A stretch of 64,000 nucleotides of DNA from Rhabdophis nuchalis (GCA_039707465.1 CM077648.1:17543619-17607618); one strand, 5' to 3'. Positions 1-11,289 are shown, counted from the stretch's first letter. The notes: a model not told the origin generated them from the letters alone. Program-made: numbers and translations.

Positions 1-1125
1 TAATAATACTTTGCCCCCTTAAAAAGTTACAAATAAATATTTCTTCTTCCCATAGTCCCTCGCTTATCCTTATGCAAATTGTAAATCCTCAACTTTTCAA
101 TCCTTGTGTCAGCAAAAAGTTTGGAAAGGGCTACCAGAGCTTTATAAAAACATGTCTTATTTTAACCTTGGTCAATCCAACTTTATATTCCTTCCTTTTA
201 CTTCTAACTATCTTGATCTTTAATTCATGCAGATGTCATAGGACTTGTTCTCGCTTCAATTTTTCTTCTTCCCATTTCAAAGGCTTCTTCAAGGCTTTAG
301 CAAATCCTCTTTTGTAAAGCCAATAAAAAGTCATTATTCAGTTCATTTCTCTTGGTTTATCATTTGTATTTTACTTTAATTTCTAAGGCTTTAAACAACT
401 TCTTTGTCTATTAAAAAGTCCTTATACAGGTCATTCATTTGGGTTTCCACTTTAGTTATCTTTTGTCTTACAATCAATGTTTTTTTAAATTTTCCAGTAT
501 TTCTGATAATAATATTTCTACAACAGAAAAAAATTGTTTCATGCCTTTATGTTGCAAATCTTTCAAAATATTCTCTTTCACATCTATCATTTGTTCATTA
601 ACATTTTTGGACATAATCTATCCAAAGAAGCAGATATATTGCTGACATTGTAGCTACTTTGTGATTCCATTCTTCAAAAAACTTCAAATGACATAATATT
701 TTATATCATACTTCAGTCAAAAAAAATTGGGTTTCTTTTCCTTTTCTGTATAGACTCTTTAGTTCCTTTCATTATCCAGTTTCTGAAATCACGAAATCCT
801 CAATTTCACTTTCATGAAAGGCTGTTTATTTATGTGATTATTTCCAAAACCATTAGGTAAACACCTAATATTCAAATCTTTTTGTCTTTTAATTCATTTA
901 CAACTTTTTTAGATCAGAGTCTTATTCAGAATTTTGCTATTTATTTATAACTCTTTACATTCTAATGTCTGTAGTTAATTTTTCTTTTATTCAAGAATGA
1001 TGGTAAACTCACCAGGCAATTTTTAGATTTGTTGGTTTGAAGATCTCTATGAGCTTTAGAATAGCTAAAATGAAATTTCTTAAAGTGCTGAGAAAGAGAG
1101 GCCAGTGTATTCATAGAACCAGTCT
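1..1125. other. AT-rich non-coding DNA, possible old LINE remnant
   Basis: No convincing gene. On the minus strand, around 400-600, a short stretch reads like a charged, coiled-coil-type polypeptide (KVETQMNDLYKDFL), as seen in L1 ORF1 proteins, but stops follow on both sides. An old ORF1-like LINE remnant is possible. The plus-strand ORFs here are hydrophobic, low-complexity translations of T-rich DNA and are not credible genes. Confidence 0.25.
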
Positions 1126-1500
1126 ACAGGTAGTCCTTAACTTATGACTACAACTGAGCCCAAAATTTCTGTTGTTAAGTGAGACATTTGTTGTGAATTT
1201 TGCCCCATTTTATGACCTTTTTTTCATAGTTGTTTTAAGCGAATCACTGCAGTGATAATTTAGTAACCTGGTTGTTAAGTGAATCTGACTTCCCCATTGA
1301 TTTTGCTTGTCAGAAGGTTGCAAAAGGTGACCACATGATGTTGGGACACAGCAACGGTCATAAATATGAACCAACTGCCAAACATTTGAATTTTGATTAC
1401 ACGATCATGGAGATGCTGCAAAGCTTATATCTGTGAAAAACAGTCATACAGTAAGTCACATTTTTCAGTGCAGTTGCAACTTTGAATGACTAAACAAACT
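1126..1500. mobile_element. MITE, 'CAGGTAGTCCT' family (Tc1/mariner-like)
   Basis: The left end is TA followed by CAGGTAGTCCTTAACTTA. The interior carries motifs shared with copies at 25140, 28438, 46419, 52436 and 61869 (cues such as TTAAGTGA, TCAGAAGGTTGCAAAAGGTGA and GGTCATAAATATGA). The right end is eroded and runs into the next MITE. The TA flank and terminal inverted repeats seen in better copies suggest a Tc1/mariner-type non-autonomous element; the superfamily is inferred. Confidence 0.6.
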
Positions 1501-1505
1501 CTTCT

Positions 1506-2082
1506 GAAAATTTGGGTGTGTCTTATACTTTGAATGTAGCCCCACCCACCTGCCCACCCGCTCCCCCACTGCCCCCGACCCTTTGGCCTCTGCACGTCCT
1601 CTTCCTGGCTGCAGAGATTGCCACAGACAATGGCTTGCATTTTTGGGCTCCACGCCTCGCGTTTTCCGCCTCCAAATGTTTCGTTTGAGATCCCTTCAGG
1701 TCTGCTGGGATCACCCGAGCATATTGCCGCTGATCACCATTTTTCGGATGGCGATTGGAGCACTTGGGGGCTGAAAATGCGAGGCGCGGAGCCCAAAATG
1801 GCAAACTGGAACAGCTGCTGCCTTCTCTTAACTCTTCAGCGCTTTGCCTGCTTTATTAATTGCAGCTCCCTGCGATGATCAGCTGTGCTTTAGCAGCTGT
1901 TTTTCAGGCCCAATGAGATGCATGCATGCTCGTTCCCAACCAGCAAACGAATGTGCTGAAGTTGTGCTGAAGGGCGCTAGCCAGATGAATACCTGCTAGG
2001 CAGAATTTTCCCCTCCCCCCTATTTTCCTCCTCAAAACCTAAGTTGCGTCTTATACTCCAGTGTCTTATAGTCCGAAAAATA
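1506..2082. mobile_element. MITE, 'TTTTTCGGA(C/G)TATAAGAC' family, truncated
   Basis: The 3' end carries GTCTTATAGTCCGAAAAATAC, the reverse complement of a terminal motif common in vertebrate non-autonomous DNA transposons. A sibling lies at 28045-28437. The left terminus is missing: the element starts at an internal GTGTCTTATACTTTGAATG motif. The interior is GC-rich compared with its surroundings. Apparent ORFs on both strands here are translations of the element and are not genes. Confidence 0.6.
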
Positions 2083-3238
2083 CAGCAGTTAAATTACTTT
2101 GATGCTACTTTCTCCAAAGAATTTCTGTTTTGTTTCCCTTCCCCAATCCTTCTCCTTCCGCCCCTTATTAAAATTGGACTGGAAATGTTTTTTCATGAGC
2201 TTTAAATACAGCTATATAGAAAGCCAAACTTATGAATCCATTCCTTTCAGTTTAAAACAGATACTTTGGTATCTGTGTGATCCTAGCCTTATGCAAGCAC
2301 ATTTATAAGAATTGTTCCATTCACCAGTGTACCATGCTTCTGTCAGGCTGAGATAAGAGTAGTCAGCTATTATCTGTCCTTAAGGAGCCAGAGGTAGTTT
2401 TAATGACTTGCCTAAACCATTGTCAATGTTCGTTTAGCAAAATATATTAAATTACAAGGAACATCCTCTTCTCTTCACCCAGAACTCGAAAATATGATGA
2501 ATTGGCTTTCTATCATTGGCAGTGAAGTGGGGGAGGGGAAGAAAGTTCTAGAGAAAGCCTGATTCACATTGTCAAACAAGGAGAGACTTTTATTTTTATT
2601 TTTTGAAAAGAAAGCCGGGAACAATTTGATCTAAATCAACTGTTACATAATAATATGTAAACGACTATGCTTCAACTGAACAAATCACTGCATGTATGCA
2701 CCGAATGTAAAGTTTATTTTGTAACTAAGAAGTTTGACATCTTGATTGCAAAAAAAAAAAAAGGAAAGAGACATCTTTGTGGTAATGTTAGCAGTTCATT
2801 AAACCAAATCAATTAAAACTTGTGTGTTTATCTGCCTAGTCAAATGTCACTGCTTCTTTTATATTATTTTGATTCTTAAAATGGCATCTTCATATTGCAG
2901 AGGCAGTCTCAACCAAGGATCAGGCTGTCTAATTCAGAGGATATTCTTTCCTCATGAAGCGTTAAGAATAAAAGAAATCTATCATGGATTTTTTTTTGCC
3001 CGATTATTGAGATACCTATAAAGGAATTTCTTATAACATATATGAAATACGGGTTGGCAAGGAGTCTAGTGAGGTTTATGAATTTGTCAGATTTTTAAAA
3101 AAATGATGTGTCAAAGTATGTATATATTTGGAAATGTTGCCTAATAAAAAATGGATCCGTTGGGAAAAATCTCAAAATTAAATAGTGAAAAAAATTATGT
3201 AAAAGGACTCAGGACTCCATTCATCTATTCCTCAGAAT
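2083..3238. other. No recognisable feature
   Basis: AT-rich single-copy-looking DNA. It contains an A12-type run near 2750 and a purine-rich stretch near 2530. I found no credible exon, repeat terminus or RNA gene. Confidence 0.5.
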
Positions 3239-3870
3239 ATAGACTAGACTAGACTAGACTAGACTAGACTAGAATAGAATAGAATAGAATAGAATAGAAT
3301 AGAATTCTTTATGGGCCAAGTGTGATTGGACACACAAGGAATTTGTCTTTGGTGTATATGCTCTCTGGGTACATAAGAGAATAAAATACATTCATCGAGA
3401 ATAAAAACATACAACGCTTAATGATAGTCAAAGAAGCAATCAGGAAACAATCAATATCAATGTAAATTGTAAGAATACAAGCAACGAAGTTACAGTCATG
3501 CAGACATAAGTGGGAGGAAATGGGTGATAAGAATGATGAGAAGACTAATAGTAATAAATAGTAAGGCAGCCTTAGTGGATGGTTTGACAGTGGTGAGGGA
3601 ATTATTTGTTTAGCAGAGTGATGGCGTTCAGGAAAAAACTGTTCTTGTTTCTAGTTGTCTTGGTGTGCAGTGCTCTATAGTGTCATTTTGAGGGTAGGAG
3701 TTGAAACAATTTATGTTCAGGATGTGAGGGGTCTGTAAATATTTTCACGGCCCTCTTTTTAACTCATGCAGTGTACAGGTCCTCAATGGAAGGCAGGTTG
3801 GCAGTAATTGTTTTTTTTCCTGCAGTTTTGATTATTCTCTGAAGTCTGGGTCTTTCTGGTGAAACAGGAA
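3239..3870 (-). mobile_element. CR1/L3-type LINE 3' end ('Snake1'-like) with microsatellite tail
   Basis: The element is in minus orientation, so its 3' tail lies at the low-coordinate end. The tail is a (TAGAC)n followed by (TAGAA)n microsatellite (3239-3304), then the 3' UTR motif ATTCTTTATGGGCCAAGTGTG and about 550 bp of non-coding 3' sequence. Snake genomes are known for CR1/L3 elements whose 3' tails seed AATAG-type microsatellites, which is the best single pointer to a snake. The element is 5'-truncated near 3870. The 97-aa minus-strand ORF over 3783-4076 is spurious. Confidence 0.7.
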
Positions 3871-3884
3871 ATGATCAGATAATT

Positions 3885-4062
3885 CACTGTTCTCAAGTGT
3901 GAGAATGCGCGCTTCGCTCTCATGTGCCATCTCTGTGCATGCTCAGGACCTTCCACGCATTTGCAGAGTATAAAAAATGGGACATATTGATGTCTGGGCA
4001 GGTGGGCCGCCACTACTACCGGTTTGCCCGAACCAGATAGAACCGGCTGAATTGCACCACTG
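3885..4062. mobile_element. hAT-like element fragment (ACCGGTT family)
   Basis: It contains the family motifs CATGCTCAGG/GCATTTGCAGAG and ACTACTACCGGTTTGCCCGAACC and ends near GCACCACTG. Similar motifs recur at 15300, 23564, 33512, 50924 and 56096. The left terminus is lost, so no TSD can be read. Confidence 0.45.
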
Positions 4063-4089
4063 GAGGCAGTGCTCATCTCTGTTTCAAGG

Positions 4090-4332
4090 CCATTGAGCCA
4101 CTACTATCCAAAGATATTTCCATGGTCATGTGGCAAGCATGATGTCACAGAATTCTGTTTACCACTGAAGTACCTATTTATCTACTCACATTTGCATACT
4201 TTCAAACTGCTAGGTTGGCAGGAGCTGGAGTAAGGATGGAAGCTCACCTGTCGCATGATGCTCAGGTTTTGAACCTATGCTGCCAGCTTTCCAGCGGACA
4301 AGCCCAGCATCTTAACCGCTGATGCCATGGTC
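4090..4332 (-). mobile_element. tRNA-derived SINE, Sauria-like, minus strand
   Basis: Read on the minus strand it starts with a tRNA-like head (CAGCGGTTAAGATGCTGGGC, a B-box-like GGTTCAAAACC) and continues with a body sharing the Sauria-SINE words CAGCTCCTGCCAACCTAGCA, CACATGACCATGGA and a GGATAGT..TGGCTC motif. Its spelling is more diverged than that of the copies at 9472 and 57204, so it is probably older or a different subfamily. It is not a functional tRNA gene. Confidence 0.6.
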
Positions 4333-5433
4333 CTTCTCTTTAACCCTACAGAAATGTTTGTACATCAGTTGACAATGATAAAATAAGTTCTGTTACCTCT
4401 ATAAAAATAAGTTGCAGATCATTTAGTAAGAATACTCCTTCAAAGTGTGCATCTAAGCCTTCTTTGCAATAATAAATAGAAAATAAGTGGTCCTGTAGTG
4501 ATATTGCTAATGGCCATGCAAATTACCTTTCCTTTGAAGGTATTTGTCTGAAGCATATGTGAGATGTGAACAGGGAAAAGCTACAGATGATTAAAAGAGA
4601 AAAATGCTGAAAAAGAAGATGTTTAAAAAAGGAATTAAAAAAAGAACCAGCACTTTGCTTTTTAAATGTAAAGGGAGTATTTGATTCATTAGTGCATGTA
4701 TTCCTTAAACTCTCTGGGTATTCAGACCAATCAATCTACACAGCTGCAATTTAATATAAGTCAAAGCTCTGTTAGGTGAATAAAATGTGAAAATAACTAA
4801 GTTTGTTTCCCTCAGCTTCCCCCAACGCATGGATAATTTTTTACTAGCTTACTCTATAGTCTTGATTTGGTTGGAAAACAGGTAGTAAAAAAGATCAGAT
4901 TACTGAATTTTATTGCACAAGTTTGGCAGCTGCCACTGATCATGAAGTAGCATAGAGCAGTCAGGCTGAATGGGTCATATATTAAGAAAATAAGCATCAC
5001 TTCATGGACAGATGGTTTTCCTCATTAAAACATACTTTTAAGTTGATGTGTTCCAATCAGCACCAATGACAAGATGAGAACATGAAGAATATTTAAAGAT
5101 AAGGTAACATCCTATTAAAGTCAGTGAAATAGACTGAAATAAGTCTGAAGTAAGTTACGGATTGAACTTTATACTAGTTTAACAAGTTATTGGGAGCTAC
5201 TAAAAAGCATAAATGGTAGCCTGGTTTTAGAAAGAGAAATGAATAGCATGCTCTGAAATTGGGATTAGGAATTTTTTGATTATAAGTGTTCAGCACGGAA
5301 GTAGTAAATCATGTAATGAGTATAACAAAAATAGTAAAAGTTGACATTCATATGTGAATAGTGCCAGGGACATCTACAGGGTTTTGATCTTGCAGTTATA
5401 GCTGACATGTTAACTTTTTGACCTGCCTTTTAG
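4333..5433. other. No recognisable feature
   Basis: AT-rich intron- or intergenic-like sequence without repeat termini that I recognise. Nothing beyond short A-rich runs. Confidence 0.4.
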
Positions 5434-5504
5434 ATGTATCCATTGCCAATAGTAGATCGAAGAAACGTAGTAAGAGATAGAGATAAGCAATACAAATTTA
5501 TCAG
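5434..5504 (+). CDS. Candidate internal exon (hypothetical, unproven)
   Basis: A 71-nt segment is preceded by TTTTTGACCTGCCTTTTAG (acceptor-like) and followed by GTAAAT (donor-like). One frame is open and reads MYPLPIVDRRNVVRDRDKQY, then KFI and a split codon; the other two frames contain stops. It ends with two bases of an incomplete codon. The composition (charged, R/D-rich) is protein-like, but chance segments with these signals are common in AT-rich DNA. I cannot name a gene. It could be an upstream exon of the gene ending at 47779 or mean nothing. Confidence 0.2.
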
Positions 5505-5711
5505 GTAAATAACAACATATGTCAACAAACACATCATACTATTTACCATGATTCAGAATCATTGTTGAGGCTTAAGAGGTTCACAAGAGTTTTTTGAGTT
5601 AATTTTTACCTCATTTTAGATGATCTGTTGCAGAGTATTCTGGATTGTTTATGCAGGAATGTGCAAATTAATCTATTTAACTATTCCTTAACAACAAAAA
5701 TGTGCAAAGAG

Positions 5712-5730
5712 CCATAAGATAAGATTCTTT
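5712..5730. repeat. L1 target-site duplication, left copy
   Basis: CCATAAGATAAGATTCTTT, 19 bp, repeated exactly at 7713-7731 on the other side of the L1 insertion. Confidence 0.9.
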
Positions 5731-6000
5731 TTATATTGAAAAAGTTTTATTGGTTTTTACAATTTTCGAAAAGGGTAGGGTAAGGGATATAGAAACATAT
5801 TAAGAACTTTCGCATCGGGATCATTGGCCCTTCTAGGGCTTCATAATAAAACATTAAAAAAAAAAACATTTTTCCAAAAGTACTACAAGGTGAAAATAAG
5901 TACAAAATTCCTAAATTCTCCATTCTATGCTAGCAGTCACGTACAAACATCCAGACATAAGGTTAAGCAATATTAATAATAATTTTAAAAAAAAGCAAAG

Positions 6001-6849
6001 TTATTTTTTCGATCTAAGTCTCTTGGCAATTGTATCTTCTTTTTCTCCTCCCTGGCCCCCAGCGGGCGGGGCCGTGGCCCTCTCCGTCCCCCCTGGATCT
6101 TCCCCCAGGATAGAGGAATGTTTTTTAAGAAAGGCTTCCGCCTCAGCAACTGTTTTAATCCTCACTCTTCCTTCATCCCAGAAGACCAACATCCCTTCCG
6201 GCATCACCCATTTGAACCAAATCCCGTGGTCATACAATTTTTTGGATAAGAAGGAAAATTTCCTTCTCACCTCCCTAATCTTTTTTGGGATCTGCCTCAA
6301 GATGGTGACTTCCTTTTGTTGGTAAATTAACGGCCCCCCTCTCTGCGCCTTCAAAATTCCCTCTCTAGTTGACCTTCTAACAAATTTAATATGTATCTCT
6401 CTGGGTACTTCATTTATCCTGGCATATGCTGAATTTATTCTGTAGACTAGGTCAATATCCCCCCTGATCTCATCTTTAGGTTTCTGTAAATATTCTGCTA
6501 AAATTGTGCTCATGAGATCAGGAAGGTATTCACCAGATTCTTCAGAAACATTCTGAAATCTTAAAAAATATGACATCCTTTCAAAATCCATCCTAGACAT
6601 ATGACCAGACAAATCTGCAATTTCAATGTTGACATTTTTAAGTTCTCCCTTTGCCCCAGCCAGCCCCCCTTCCAGCTCCTCAGTCTTCTGTGAATTCTCC
6701 AACACTTGTTTCCGTGTTTCCAGAAGGTCCTCCTTAAAACTTTTATTATCAGCTCTCAAAGCTTTAATTTCCTGCACCAAAACTTGTAACACCGATTCCA
6801 AAGATGACATTCTTTGTTCCAATCCTGCCAATTCTGATTTTGATGCCAT
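6001..6849 (-). CDS. L1 ORF1-type RNA-binding protein, intact 282 aa
   Basis: L1 ORF1p is a trimeric RNA-binding chaperone that coats L1 RNA in the cytoplasm and is needed for retrotransposition. Here residues ~7-85 form a heptad-rich coiled coil (LEQRMSSLESVL.., KQVLENSQKTEELEGGL). Residues ~85-165 resemble the RRM-type domain (MSYFLRFQNV, then DLVYRINSAYARINEVPREI, IHIKFVRR). Residues ~166-250 match the C-terminal domain (TREGILKAQ, LRQIPKKIREVRRKFSFLSK, GIWFKWVMPEGMLVF). The tail is short, G/P-rich and basic (KRLRSKK). The length is in the normal range for vertebrate ORF1p. The ATG at 6849 directly follows the 5' UTR and begins the coiled coil. No frameshift or stop, which suggests a young insertion. 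The family assignment is inferred from domain pattern. Confidence 0.85.
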   Translation of the reverse strand: MASKSELAGLEQRMSSLESVLQVLVQEIKALRADNKSFKEDLLETRKQVLENSQKTEELEGGLAGAKGELKNVNIEIADLSGHMSRMDFERMSYFLRFQNVSEESGEYLPDLMSTILAEYLQKPKDEIRGDIDLVYRINSAYARINEVPREIHIKFVRRSTREGILKAQRGGPLIYQQKEVTILRQIPKKIREVRRKFSFLSKKLYDHGIWFKWVMPEGMLVFWDEGRVRIKTVAEAEAFLKKHSSILGEDPGGTERATAPPAGGQGGEKEDTIAKRLRSKK

Positions 6850-7712
6850 GGTAAGCTGTTAAAGTCAGTGTCACTAAGATGGCGTTTTTGGGGTGGGGCC
6901 GTTGAGGCAAATCAGGAGCAAAACAGTTCAGGTGAAAGTTGTAAAAGAATTCAAGACCCAGCAGAGAAACACTTTTCACAATCAAAAACTTTAACAGAGA
7001 AGGCACTCAGGGAAGGAATCAATTAGTCCAGAAATTTCTTCATTAGTAGAGAGAGAGAGTCCATTTCACGAAAAGATGTTGGTAATTTTCCAAAGGTAAA
7101 AATAGTCATTCAGGAACAAAGGGAACCTTCCTCCACCGCCCCATCTGAGAGCCAGGAGGAGAAAATAACCCGAGAAAAATTGTATCTAGCCAACCAGACT
7201 TAGATACATTGTAAGAAAGTCAGCCGCAGATCACTTTCGCTTCTTTCAATGCAGTCCGGAAACAAAGTATCCGCTTCCTTGCAACAAGAAGCCATTTCAG
7301 AACGCCGCTTTAAATCCGAGGGGAGGTTTAACCAACAAACACCCCCCTCTACGTTCTTTCACTCCAGGCTGCCAGCATAAATAATGTTGTAAATCACTCA
7401 CTCTTCACCTCGCTGCCAAAGCCCCAGGGAGCCTTCCAACCCGACGCTCAGTTCTTTTTAAATTTTTGCTGATCGTTACTGTCCTCCATTGGCGAAGGGA
7501 AACTCCCCCCGCAGCATGTCTTCCTTCGCCTAAACCGAAGACAAGGGCCGTTTCCCAGCCGCCGCCAGGATAAACCAGCCCAGGCTAGCCAGTTTTACGG
7601 AGGGACCCCCCAAAAAAGGGGGTGCCCCGCCCCGTTAGGGGCAGAAAAAAGAACAAAACGGCGGACGAACCCCAAGGTTCGTCCGTCGCCGCCGGGAACA
7701 GGAACAGGAAGT
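6850..7712 (-). promoter_or_regulatory. L1 5' UTR with presumed internal promoter
   Basis: GC-rich leader of the L1, starting at the TSD-defined end (minus strand TTCCTGTTCCTGTTCCCGGC). L1 5' UTRs act as internal promoters; here that role is inferred. It shares many blocks with 59230-59854: GGCGGCGACGG, TTCTGCCCCTAACGGGG, a GGGGGGAGTTTCCCTTCGCC block, TTTAAGCGGC, and GGGCGGTGGA. Confidence 0.6.
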
Positions 7713-7731
7713 CCATAAGATAAGATTCTTT
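7713..7731. repeat. L1 target-site duplication, right copy
   Basis: Exact 19-bp match to 5712-5730. Confidence 0.9.
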
Positions 7732-8704
7732 AAAAAAATAACCATAAGATATTAAAGAGTGATCTACATATTCAGAGCCCATCGCTTCAATCCAGTACTA
7801 ATTTTATACAAATTCTCTCTCCATCATGTATATAGTCATGTTCCTAGATTTATAAAATAAATCATGTAGACTAGTTGGAGCAGAGCCAGGGGCTATGATC
7901 CATTTTGAAGAAGGTCCAAATGGAAGATGCATGATATCAGAACCAAGAAATATTCAAAGTATTGGAGTAAGGTTGTTCAAATCCCCCATACTAATGTCTT
8001 TGGAGGATTAAAATTAGTGGAGACCCTCCTAATTTTATCTGCAACAGGAATAAATAAAATAACACCAAACCTATGAGTTTGTAACCATTTGAAACCATTG
8101 TACTCTTGACCCTGTATGTCCTGTTGTACCGAAAGCATCACACAGGTCCTCTCCTCATTTTAAATAGATATTCATTTATGATAAGTGTAAGATAGAAAGT
8201 ACAAAGTGTGAAATGCCTTTTTTTTTTGATAGCAATCTCTAAAAATAGATCTCTATGGCAATATTCTACCGTGCCCTTGAAGGTGAGAGCAGACTTTACT
8301 TAGCAGACTCATTTTATGTTTTCAACACAAATGTGGCTCTTACTAGCTCGGTGCAATTTCCTTTGTCAAAGCTTAAGTTCTTATGAGACATTGGACCAGG
8401 TGGAAGGAAGAAATATGAAACACCCCTTATCAAAGAATAGCTACCACTGTTCCATTTATTCCATAGAATATTGCTAAAGATTGAAGATCCATAGCCAAAA
8501 GCTTTGGGGACTTCTGTAATTGATAAAATATCAGTAATGCACATTTTGGGATTAGGGAAACATTCCAATTAATTTTTTAGGGTGCAATGTGGATCATTAA
8601 CATAGAATATTGCTTCTCATAGAGAAAATGTTAGAGGCTCAGGGTTGAAATGAGTGTCCTTGGTTGATTTTGCGCATTATATATTGCCTAGTTCGGTAAT
8701 TCAT
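7732..8704. other. No firm feature
   Basis: AT-rich non-coding DNA. A T10 run followed by GATAG at 8220-8232 and a GTGAGA at 8283 frame a 50-nt open stretch, but I do not trust it as an exon (see rejected items). Confidence 0.4.
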
Positions 8705-9165
8705 TTCATTTTTCATTTTCATTTTATTAAATTTGTATACCGCGCCACTCTCCCAAAAGGGACTCGGGGCGGTGCACAGGAAAAAATAAAACCACACATA
8801 TATATAAATACAAATAATAAATATGTCATAAATATTAAAAACTTATTAAATTAACCCAACCTGTGCTAAAACGAATTAAAACCCCAATAAAATCTAATTC
8901 AATTTAAAACCAGTCGATGGTCTCGGAAGATTAAGCCAGGCCAGCTAAGCGAAAAAAGTGCGTTTTTAATTGTTGACGGAAGAGGCGGAGTTCTGTGATA
9001 TTCCTAAGATCGGGGGGGGGGGGGGGTAGATCGTTCCAGAGGGCAGGGTCTGCCACAGAGAAGGCCCTTCCCCTGGGCGTCGCGAGCCGGCATTGCCCGG
9101 CCATTGGCACCCGGAGCAGATCCTCTCTGTGGGAGCGGATCAGTCGGAGGGATGTAATGAAACAT
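8705..9165 (-). mobile_element. CR1/L2-type LINE 3' fragment, minus strand
   Basis: The tail side (ATTTTATTAAATTTGTATAC, then the CCGAGTCCC-type 3' UTR hallmark, reversed here) is at the low coordinate. On the minus strand from ~9160 the sequence encodes the usual reverse-transcriptase C-terminus (LWERI..HREDLLRVP-like and W-N-D-L-P-type motif region), now broken. A G15 run at 9012-9026 lies within it. It is the same family as 21414, 30885, 33010, 33645 and 52872. Confidence 0.7.
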
Positions 9166-9458
9166 CTGCAGGAAAATAACCAAGTTAAGAGAGCACCAAA
9201 GACCCCTTAGGGAAAACTTTGTGTGGTGGCAGTCTTAGGTGGCATCAATGGGCAGTGTCACTAGCTGAGGTATAACTTCCACTTTCATGCATTTGTGTAA
9301 ATTCATTCTATTATCTTGAGGAGGATTATCAATGTATTTGGATTATCAATGAATATATGGAATTCTCCCCTTGCTAAAAAATTTCACCAAAGATTCCAAT
9401 TTTTATCAGAGCAGCGATTTCTCAAAACCAAGTAGAACTGTATTATTTAATGAGTTAT

Positions 9459-9836
9459 TAATGAATTGATACTTGGGACGCAGTGGCTCAGTGGCTAAGA
9501 CATTGAGTTTGTCAATCAGAAAGGTCGGCAGTTCGACTGTTCAAATCCCTAGTGGCATGTAACTGAGTAAGCTCCCATTACTTGTCCCAGCTTCTGCCAA
9601 CCTAGTAGTTCGAAAGCATGTAGAAATGCAAGTTAGAAACATAGAGACCACCTTTGGTGGGAAGGTAACAGCATTCCGTGTGCCTTCAGCATTTAGTCAT
9701 GCTGGCCACATGACCACGGAGACGTGTTTGGACAGTCCTGGCTCTTGAAACGGAGATGAGCATCTCCCCTAGAGTCAGGAACGACTAGCACATATGTGAG
9801 AGGCGAACCTTTACCTTTACCTTTAATGAATTGATA
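9459..9836 (+). mobile_element. Sauria SINE with 13-bp TSD
   Basis: The SINE body is 9472-9823 and is flanked by TAATGAATTGATA at 9459-9471 and 9824-9836. The tRNA-like head (GGGACGCAGTGGCTCAGTGG, A-box-like; B-box-like GTTCGACTGTTCAAATCCC) is followed by the Sauria body (CCAGCTTCTGCCAACCTAG, CCACATGACCACGGAGACG) and the BovB-like 3' tail ending in repeated CCTTTA. Sauria SINEs are known to be mobilised by BovB LINEs. The perfect TSD indicates a clean, fairly recent insertion. ORFs at 9693-9997 on the minus strand are shadows. Confidence 0.9.
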
Positions 9837-10294
9837 GTGTGGGGTGAATAATAAGCTTGTTGCTGATCTGCTACATATGTCATCATGGGACATAGTGAAT
9901 AATGGATAGTCATTAGCTTTTGTAGGTACAGTACATTGATCCCCTCAGAATCAAAGAACGTGTAAGATTGATGATAAATATTTTCATTCAAGTTCATAAC
10001 ATAAATAGATGGTTTGTTTATATTGTATGATATTCAGTGAAATATACATTATGGATGCTTTATAGGTTAGATTTAAGACTAATATGCCTTATGGACATTT
10101 CTCTAATGATATGAAATGATGGTAGAAATATTCATGCGATTAAATAATTCATTTTTCTTTCTCCGGTAATTGCCTTGCTCTATGTGTATATGTAAATTTA
10201 TTATACCTCTCCATATGCATGTACACACAGAAACATACTTTTTTTCAAAAAGTCCTTTGGAATTCATGCAGTGAGTCACATCTCCAAGACTGGG

Positions 10295-10296
<2 letters not shown>

Positions 10297-10367
<71 letters not shown>
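10297..10367. repeat. (TG)n(AG)n compound microsatellite
   Basis: About 16 TG units followed directly by about 19 AG units. It explains the repetitive V-C and E-R translations on both strands. Confidence 0.98.
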
Positions 10368-10369
<2 letters not shown>

Positions 10370-11246
10370 ATGGCACAAGTACAAAATGGTTGGAGTTCAC
10401 ACTATGATGCTATTTTTAATCATTTGCCTTTATTGCAGACTTCTGCCTAAAATGTAAAAGTTTCTAAAGATTAACATTTCCACCATAGGAAAACAAATAC
10501 TCATAAGAGAATAATCTGGAATCAAGAAAATTAAAGCTTCTATTTTCACATGAAAGCTGTAGCTTCGAAATGGAGATCTTTGGTATTTGAATGTTCATTT
10601 GTCAATTTCCTTAAAACATCTTCATAGACTCAAAAAGGATTGCTCTCAATGCATATGCCCATCTTAAAGCCTTATCTGCTTTATTTATTCAGTTATTTAT
10701 TTATTCATTCATTACATTTATTGGTTTCCGCCAGCTAATATGAATTTTTAACCATCTCTCAATTTGGCCATTTTTATCTTCTACATTCTATATATGCTAT
10801 ACAACTTGAAACATATCTAAAAATACTTCTGAGGTTTTCAACAGAATCTGAAGAAAAAACAAAATTCACTTTTCGTTATCATCAGAGTATAATGATACCT
10901 ACAAAGTAATCTAATGTTATCAGAGTCCTGACTTCCTTTCATAAAACCAGATTATGCAGGACAGATTACTAATGATAATAGCCTCTATAATCTTTGTGGC
11001 AAAGGAGTAATGAAAATCCTGCCCTTTACATTAACAAGGATAATAACTTGCACAGTTTGTGAGGTCCCATTGTATAAGTTCAATGAAGGTAGTACCCATT
11101 TTCAAAGTGTTAATTATATATTTTATATATTTGTAATAATATTCCAATCAGGTTTTCCTTCTGTTTTTTAGAACATTAAAAAGGATATATGATCTCTTCA
11201 GTTTTTCACACTTCATAACAAATATATCCCATAAATTTAGAGAGAT

Positions 11247-11248
<2 letters not shown>

Positions 11249-11289
<41 letters not shown>

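Larger units (their letters stand above)
5731..7712 (-). mobile_element. L1 LINE, full-length ends but lacking ORF2 (half-L1-like)
   Basis: A 1,982-bp insertion flanked by a perfect 19-bp TSD. On the minus strand it has a GC-rich 5' UTR of about 860 bp (from 7712), one intact ORF1 (6849-6001) and then only about 270 bp of 3' sequence ending in AATAAAACTTTTTCAATATAA. An autonomous L1 would carry an ORF2 (endonuclease and reverse transcriptase) of roughly 3.5-4 kb after ORF1; it is wholly absent. The exact TSD and complete 5' UTR say the element inserted in this short form by target-primed reverse transcription, presumably using enzymes from another L1. The 5' UTR is related to the L1 fragment at 59230-59854. 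Confidence 0.85.

Noticed and set aside
8233..8282. 50-nt segment between a T-rich AG and GTGAGA
   Set aside because: Open for only 16 codons, with a T10 run as sole support; phases do not fit the other candidates.
9472..9560. tRNA gene
   Set aside because: A and B boxes belong to the SINE head; no cloverleaf or acceptor stem is kept. The same applies to 4090-4332, 14354-14420 and 57204-57290.
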